Shown here: piece by piece, positions 58,861 through 64,000 of the stretch
Layout of the letters: every line of letters starts with the position of its first letter
Position numbering within the stretch: position 1 is the stretch's first letter
DNA from: Nematostella vectensis
Lineage: Eukaryota > Cnidaria > Anthozoa > Actiniaria > Edwardsiidae
Assembly: GCF_932526225.1 (NCBI RefSeq)
Contig: NC_064044.1
Span: forward strand, 15,129,453-15,193,452
Length of the DNA: 64,000 bases
Reading direction: 5' to 3'
Translations under genes and position numbers: made by a program
Notes under the pieces: generated by a model
The model's database searches: none
Told to the model about the DNA's origin: nothing
What the model saw: only the letters and a program-made list of their open reading frames with translations

Positions 58861-59550
58861 CTACTCGAACACCTCGCTCCCGAACTCCTCGCGAATTTCT
58901 CTCAGCCTCTTTTTCATCTTTTCGCGTGTCTCCAGGGAGGGCCCTTTCCTGCTTTTTTTCTCACGCGGTGCAAGGCCGTGTCGAGCTCTGATAGCGGCCT
59001 TGAGCGCGTAGTATCTCTCTTGTTTCTGAAGTATTAGCCGAAACTCTTCGTCTGAGATATGCCCGTCCTGCAGAGCCTTAGAGACCAGCTCGCTGATCGA
59101 GTTTTTCTTACTCTCCGCTAAAACCATCGTGTCTTCGTGTTTAGCCACCTTGCTCGTAAGACCCCTAGAGACTACCCCCGCGCCCGCGCCCACGACACCG
59201 ACCAGCCCGGCGACCCCTGCCACCGGACCGCCGATCAGAACCCCTATCCCACTCAAAGAGACCCCCACCCCGGCGCTGGAAAGCGCCCCTGCAGCGATGC
59301 CGGATGCCACAGACACAGCATGGGTAGCGGCAAAGGCGCGCTTATACTTCTTCCGCACCTGTCGATGATGCGTTAACTCGTTGTCTAGAACCGCCTGAGT
59401 GTCACATATTTTCTGGAGTCGGAAGCTTTGCACGTCGCCGCCGATGCTTGCCGGGGCGCTAGGCGTCATGTGCGTTTGCGGGCAAATCGGGGGGCAGACG
59501 CTGGGAAGCGAGGGGTATATTGCACCGCTGCTAACGTTGCTGTTTGCCAT
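58861..59550 (-). CDS. Polinton-encoded hydrophobic protein of unknown function
   Basis: Open over 229 residues. The N-terminal third is Pro/Ser-rich. The middle (about residues 75-135) is a run of Gly, Ala and Val segments that looks membrane-associated. The C-terminal third is a charged helical region ending in a Lys/Arg/Glu-rich tail. Proteins of this type are common next to Polinton capsid genes; no function is established that I know of. The visible reading looks whole. Confidence 0.7.
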   Translation of the reverse strand: MANSNVSSGAIYPSLPSVCPPICPQTHMTPSAPASIGGDVQSFRLQKICDTQAVLDNELTHHRQVRKKYKRAFAATHAVSVASGIAAGALSSAGVGVSLSGIGVLIGGPVAGVAGLVGVVGAGAGVVSRGLTSKVAKHEDTMVLAESKKNSISELVSKALQDGHISDEEFRLILQKQERYYALKAAIRARHGLAPREKKSRKGPSLETREKMKKRLREIREEFGSEVFE

Positions 59551-59566
59551 GCTTGTTATGTCGGAC

Positions 59567-60260
59567 CTAGGTTAGCTCTAATACGAGGCGAACAGGCTTG
59601 CCCTTAAAGTCCACCCGTCTACCGCGGTCATCCCTGATCCATATTTGGATACTCGAGACAAACTCAAAGGAAGATGCTGCGACACAAACGGGGATGTCGG
59701 GCCCATAGACGACTTTCTCGTGCGGCCCCCCGCGGGTTTCTAGACAAGCGAGAACGTTTGAAGGCTCGTCTAAGGCGAGGCATTGCGTGCGGTCTACGAT
59801 ATCGCAGAAGATGTAGAGGGCCTCTATTTTCGGCAAAGTCACCTTAAGTTGGGCCACGGGCAGTGCGAGCCCCCCCCCCCCCCCCCCCCCCCAACTGATC
59901 GTCTTTAGCCTCAAGGCCAAATAGTGCGCAAAGCTCGGCGTTCAGGAACGCAACGCTTTTGGACACGAGCGCGATCTTCCCGGTGAGGGTATCCAGCTTC
60001 GCGGTCAGAATCTTGCTTTCAGCGCGGTTGATCGTTTCCACGATGGACTCGGCCGTGTGGTGCCCGACTGGCAGAGTAGCGATGGGCGGGAGGGAGGCTA
60101 TGGTGGTTATCTGATGCTCCCGCTCGAGATTATACCAGCTGTTAAACAGCGAGCCCTGCCGGAGCGCCACGAAGAGTGGGCGCTTTATCGGCTGCTCGAA
60201 GAAGAGCGTCAGTTCGCCTTCGGTGAACACAGCATGTAGGACCACCATTGTGTTGAACAT
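59567..60260 (-). pseudogene. Polinton penton-type minor capsid protein region, broken
   Basis: The N-terminal part has the pattern of Polinton minor capsid (penton, single jelly roll) proteins: a segment ending SLFNSWYNL, then a region resembling the conserved ESIVETIN helix and an ALFGLE turn. The C-terminal part carries the IQIWIRDDRGRRVDFKGKP-type strand pair near the end of this family. It lies directly upstream of the hydrophobic-protein gene on the same strand. The coding region is broken about once. Assignment is from remembered family patterns, without a search. Confidence 0.65.
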
Positions 60261-60290
60261 AGCCCGCCTTCGTGTTTAATAGGGCTGAGC

Positions 60291-61808
60291 ATGGATTGGG
60301 AAGGCTGGCGGATGCTGAACGAGGACGCGATTCCCCGAAGGGAGGAGGAGGAGACGAAGAAGGCGGCAGTTGCGGCGGGAGCCTCTATAGCCGAACATAT
60401 CAAGCACGCTATAGCCGAACAAGTCAAACGCGCAAAAACCGGTTTCCCTAGGTCTCTGACCCTCGCGCAAAAGCTGCTCTACGCCGTGCCCGCGACCCCC
60501 GTGGAGAGCACGGCCTCACACATCACCCCACTACTCACGCAGCTAGAGATACACGTGGCTGAGGACAAATCATTCACGACTAGGGTCCGAGACATATTGA
60601 AAGAGACAGTAGTCACGCACAAGTCCGCCAAGGAGTCTCGCCGGTGGCTATCGGAGCCTTCCTATGGGTACTGGCCACAGCAACTCAACTTTGCGGTCTG
60701 GTGCGCAACCGCCGGATGTGGGGTGTCCCTAGTCGACCCCGCTTTCGCCACGCTCCCCTTTGTCATCAGGGTATTTCTAAGGTTTCACGTCTACTTTACC
60801 ACCCGGAGGATACTCTACGAGCTCGGCGCCCCCTGCCTGGCGACAGCCCGTTCACGCAAAAAGGTAACCCCTACGAGAAGGCCGCTTTCGAGCGTCTATG
60901 TATAGAGTTCGGTTTGCCGCGTAAGCCGGACTTCCGATGGAAAGGCGGGCGGAACCACGGGCTAGGCGATGTGTTTGTGTTCTACATGGGGGAGGGGTAT
61001 CGCAACGTGCACGTGATCCGTGGCTACGACACGGCGGCAGACGAGTACCCGAGCCACCTCAATCTGTTTAGCGACGAAGGTGGGACGTACAATAGTGGGA
61101 AGCAGGTGGGTTACATACGCAACGACGACCACGGGGGCGTGCAATATAGGTGAGGGGCTGACAAAAGCAGGGCTAGGAAGACTCGGTCGAGGCGTTCGTC
61201 TACACAGTGCTTGGCGCGCAGGTAAACGTCCGTTCCTCTATCGCGGGGCCGGTGGGCCGGCCATGGAGGCGCAAGCGGAGTTCACGAAGCTGCTTGAAGA
61301 CGCGATCATAGAAAACGACATCGCTCAAAGCGTGCAAAGGTACCAGTTAGCCGTGCAGGAGGCCAAGGTGAGACTGAGTCTTGCGGTCGCACCAGGAGTG
61401 TGGCTGATGCCGAGCGATCTGGTGATAAACACGCAAAGCGTCGTGGGCTACAACAATAAGCTGCAGAAAGCCACAGACTCCATGACGCTCGGCGCAAACG
61501 CGATCGACACCGAGACAAAGCCAGTCGGTGCTCATAACATGGCCGGTGGGCATCCTAGGGTGCAACACGTGACTGACCCTGGGACCGACCGCGTGCCGTC
61601 CCGGCGGCGAAGCAAGGCTTCCGCCCCTGCAAAAGTGCACGCAGAGGCCGCGGCCCCTGCCCCCTCTCCACGTACGCACGCTGCGCATAGCATGACTGCC
61701 GCCGGAACGGCAAGCGCACCCGGACCGGGCAAAAAAAGTGACCACACCGCCCTCAAGGCGGGGTTGTCGGCACTCGCGGTGGCCGCGGCGTATTACCTGT
61801 TCCGATGA
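60291..61808 (+). pseudogene. Conserved Polinton region of unknown function, broken
   Basis: A plus-strand coding region starting with a charged helical segment (MDWEGWRMLNED), followed by a Trp/Cys-containing conserved part (LNFAVWCATAGCGVS), a GLGDVFVFYMGEGY segment, a helical MEAQAEFTKLLEDA segment, an Ala/Pro-rich stretch and a short C-terminal hydrophobic anchor ending YYLFR. Similar regions accompany capsid genes in animal Polintons; their role is unknown to me. Broken, about two breaks. Its 3' end meets the converging minus-strand gene at about 61.8 kb. Confidence 0.6.
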
Positions 61809-61819
61809 CTGCTTTGCAT

Positions 61820-62618
61820 TCGACGAACCGACCCCTCTGGCCACGGAGGAGAGCGACTTGCCGAGCGACGTCACAATGGCCGCGATCGTCGTCGCTACGG
61901 CCAACCCGATAGCGGTGACGGTAAAGCCGTACTTTTTGAAAATGGCTTTGATGCGCTCTCTTAGCGGCTTTTGGTTCTCGAGCTCTCGGTTTTCGCGTTC
62001 TAGTTCGTCAATCTCGGATAGCCTCTCCTCGTTGCGCTCACGGGCCTCTTGGCGGCTACTCTCTGACGTGTTAGGGTCGTCGATGGTCTCCCTGTCTGTG
62101 GCTACCACCCCTTGCAGCTCTTGGACCCGTTCTGTGTTCTCCTGGATGACCGCGTCTACCTCTGCCACGGACCCCATCGCCAGCTTGAAGCCTCTCAGCT
62201 TTGCAACGTCCTGTCGGACGCCCCCGTCCTCGTTGAACAGCTGTCTTGGTTTAGACCAACCTCCTTTGTCGAGGTTGCGAACCTGTATTAGCGTCTTTCC
62301 CCTCCGGTCTGACTGGAACCGTATCAGATTCTCGTTAAGGTCTGGGTATTCTTCCCTGAGGGACTGGAGACCGAGCCTTGTCGCTGCACCCTCTGAGATG
62401 AACGAGGTTTCAGCGCTTGCCGTTCCGGCGGTTTGCGTTGCGCTTCGCGTAGCCATGCTATGCGCAGCATGCATACGCGACGACGTGCTCGTCATTGGGA
62501 TCGACTCCCCATCGTCGGGATCAAACGGGATAAGGGGCGTCGTCTCGTCGTCCCCCGCTCCGCGATCGGCGGACGCACCCGGCAAGGTATCGTCAATGTC
62601 AACGTCAACATCACCCAT
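61820..62618 (-). CDS. Polinton-encoded coiled-coil protein with one membrane segment
   Basis: It starts MGDVDVDIDDTLPG, an acidic N-terminus. A central part holds SDRRGKTLIQVRN. A long charged coiled coil (RQEARERNEERLSEIDELERENRELENQ) is followed by a single hydrophobic segment (VTAIGLAVATTIAAIV) near the end of the family-like part. Reading in this frame continues past about 61,820 into DNA that also encodes the opposite-strand region; I end the feature where the family-like part stops. Function unknown. Divergent from the major capsid gene. Confidence 0.6.
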
Positions 62619-62691
62619 GATGCGTGCGAATAACTCGTTCTATGCTATATTAGACATGTTTAACAGTCCGCACTATAGCCACGCGGCTTCG

Positions 62692-62729
62692 TACTTTATG
62701 TATATATATATATATATATACATAAAGTA
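62692..62729. repeat. 38-bp perfect palindrome around (TA)10
   Basis: TACTTTATG, ten TA dinucleotides, then CATAAAGTA. The non-TA arms are exact reverse complements, so this is a true palindrome and not only a microsatellite. Confidence 0.85.
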
Positions 62730-62892
62730 TAATAATAATAATAATAAAGTATAGTAAATCCCCTGATGAGTGGGCAACCACGAAACAGACCTGTAGGGAA
62801 ACCTATGTAGTTTTTATTTTTCTCAAACCAACACTATACACCGCTCTACTTTCGAGTATTGAGCACTTTCTATGAAAGCCTTCAACCATCAT

Positions 62893-63040
<148 letters not shown>

Positions 63041-63043
63041 ATA

Positions 63044-64000
63044 ATGTCAGTCAGTGATAGACTTGACCCCCAACGAACACCCAGAACTCCTCTGGGGTTG
63101 AAAGCCGAGAGAACGGTTCACCGGGTCACTCTCAACCCGTCGACGGCCTCCCCAGGCGAGACGCTGTATGTGGCGGTCCCAAAGCTATCGGAAGGCGTCA
63201 CGCTCGTGTCTGGCTCCTTGAGGGTCGGCCTCGATCTCTCCATCTCAGGCCATGCAAATAATACCGTCGTGAACAACGTCGGCCGAAATCTCGTGAGCCG
63301 CCTGAAAATCACGTTTGCAGGAGAAACGCTCCAGGACACCAACCGCTACGACGTCTTCAAGACGTATGAGGAGCTTTACCTGTCCAAGCTCGAGAGAGAG
63401 GACCGCCTGGAGCAGGGTATACAGTCAGAATACATGCGCAAGCTTCGCTCCAAGGCTGGCGATAAAGCGACTAATAACGTCAAGGAGAACGCTCTAAACG
63501 CCGCCCACTGGGCGAGGTACACCATCCCGCTAGACCATTCCCTGCTGACGGACCACGGCGTACTGTACCTAAGGGCGCTCTCCGAGGCGCTGCTCTTCGA
63601 GATCACGTTCGCAACGGTTGACCAGGTAGTAGTCGGAAGCGATGCTACCAAATTATCCTATGGCATCAAAAATCTAGAGCTGGAATACGAAAGCCTGAGG
63701 GACGACAACCTCGCCCGGTCTGCAGCCGCCGCCTACCAAAACGGCACAACGTTCTTCTACGAGCAAGTGAACCTTCAAAAGACCTTCGTGATTAGCAAAG
63801 GGACGGACAGCATAATCAACGAGAGTGTCAACCTGCCGCGAAGGTCTATGAGTGGTCTGTTGCTCCTCTTTGTGGAGCCATACACGGCAGGGGCTCGCGA
63901 CTCTGAGAAGTTCGTGTACCCCGACATCAAGAGCGTTCGCGTTACAATCGACGGCATGCCAAACAAGGTCTTCAGCCAGGGGCTGCGCCCCACGGATTTC
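63044..64000 (+). CDS. Polinton major capsid protein, 5' part, cut by the window end
   Basis: The reading begins [20 protein letters not shown] and stays open for 319 codons to the window edge. It shows the pattern of Polinton double-jelly-roll capsid proteins, including [16 protein letters not shown], followed by a [15 protein letters not shown]-type motif. This ATG, 4 bp after the AT tract, is the first in frame and gives the family-like start. The partial product looks whole as far as it goes; the C-terminal half lies outside the window. Confidence 0.85.
   Translation, partial: MSVSDRLDPQRTPRTPLGLKAERTVHRVTLNPSTASPGETLYVAVPKLSEGVTLVSGSLRVGLDLSISGHANNTVVNNVGRNLVSRLKITFAGETLQDTNRYDVFKTYEELYLSKLEREDRLEQGIQSEYMRKLRSKAGDKATNNVKENALNAAHWARYTIPLDHSLLTDHGVLYLRALSEALLFEITFATVDQVVVGSDATKLSYGIKNLELEYESLRDDNLARSAAAAYQNGTTFFYEQVNLQKTFVISKGTDSIINESVNLPRRSMSGLLLLFVEPYTAGARDSEKFVYPDIKSVRVTIDGMPNKVFSQGLRPTDF

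Noticed and set aside
59129-59376. Two overlapping 79-codon plus-strand frames rich in Pro and Thr
   Set aside because: Shadows of the Gly/Ala-rich minus-strand hydrophobic-protein gene in GC-rich DNA.
61738-62754. A 338-codon plus-strand frame
   Set aside because: Its Ser/Arg-rich reading is the antisense of the coiled-coil protein gene, and its end runs into AT repeats.
63118-63651. Minus-strand frames of 74 and 91 codons
   Set aside because: They are antisense to the major capsid coding sequence.

Overview
ORGANISM AND CONTEXT. The window looks like nuclear DNA of an animal, probably an aquatic invertebrate; a cnidarian is my best guess but is not proven. The pointers are tRNA genes close to the common metazoan tRNA-Glu(UUC) and tRNA-Phe(GAA) sequences, RNA polymerase III style T-run terminators, a BEL/Pao LTR retrotransposon fragment and a Polinton/Maverick element. 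I see no ordinary host protein gene anywhere.

REGION 1, about 1-55,645. This is one head-to-tail array of an about 534-bp unit, already under way at base 1. Each unit carries two genes, both on the minus strand: a 72-nt tRNA-Glu(UUC) and a tRNA-Phe(GAA)-like gene. I counted 104 of each (the first Phe copy is cut by the window edge). Both genes are followed by a T run, and both have a TATTTAA box at exactly the same place, -38 to -31. Every tRNA-Phe copy carries about 29 extra nucleotides inside the T arm. These form a small hairpin flanked by a 5-nt direct repeat, and removing them gives an ordinary tRNA-Phe. This is the most unusual feature of the window. The units fall into sequence classes (T-loop G57 or T57 in Glu, two 3'-end classes in Phe, ten 558-bp long units). 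They are arranged in nested multi-unit duplications, the clearest being an 11-unit block repeated at an offset of 5,911 bp. Two Glu copies have anticodon UUA, which would read UAA stop codons. Several others are clearly broken. Units become more varied towards the right end, from about 45.4 kb.

REGION 2, about 55,646-58,269. A broken BEL/Pao LTR retrotransposon on the minus strand (gag, zinc knuckles, aspartic protease, one LTR) directly abuts the array.

REGION 3, about 58,270-58,860. AT-rich spacer without a gene, holding a perfect 10-bp hairpin, four copies of a TTTGTGGG-containing motif, and nested GCGTAGAT inverted repeats where base composition switches to GC-rich.

REGION 4, about 58,860-64,000. 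Part of a Polinton/Maverick element: a hydrophobic small protein, a penton-type minor capsid region, a conserved region of unknown function, a coiled-coil/membrane protein, and the start of the double-jelly-roll major capsid gene, which runs off the window. Long AT palindromes lie between the two divergent genes at 62.6-63.0 kb. The element is treated as a fossil, though a fairly young-looking one.

HOW IT WORKS TOGETHER. The array would be a bulk source of tRNA-Glu, and possibly tRNA-Phe, transcribed by Pol III from one strand and kept similar by unequal exchange and gene conversion. The two mobile elements are neighbours with no evident part in that.
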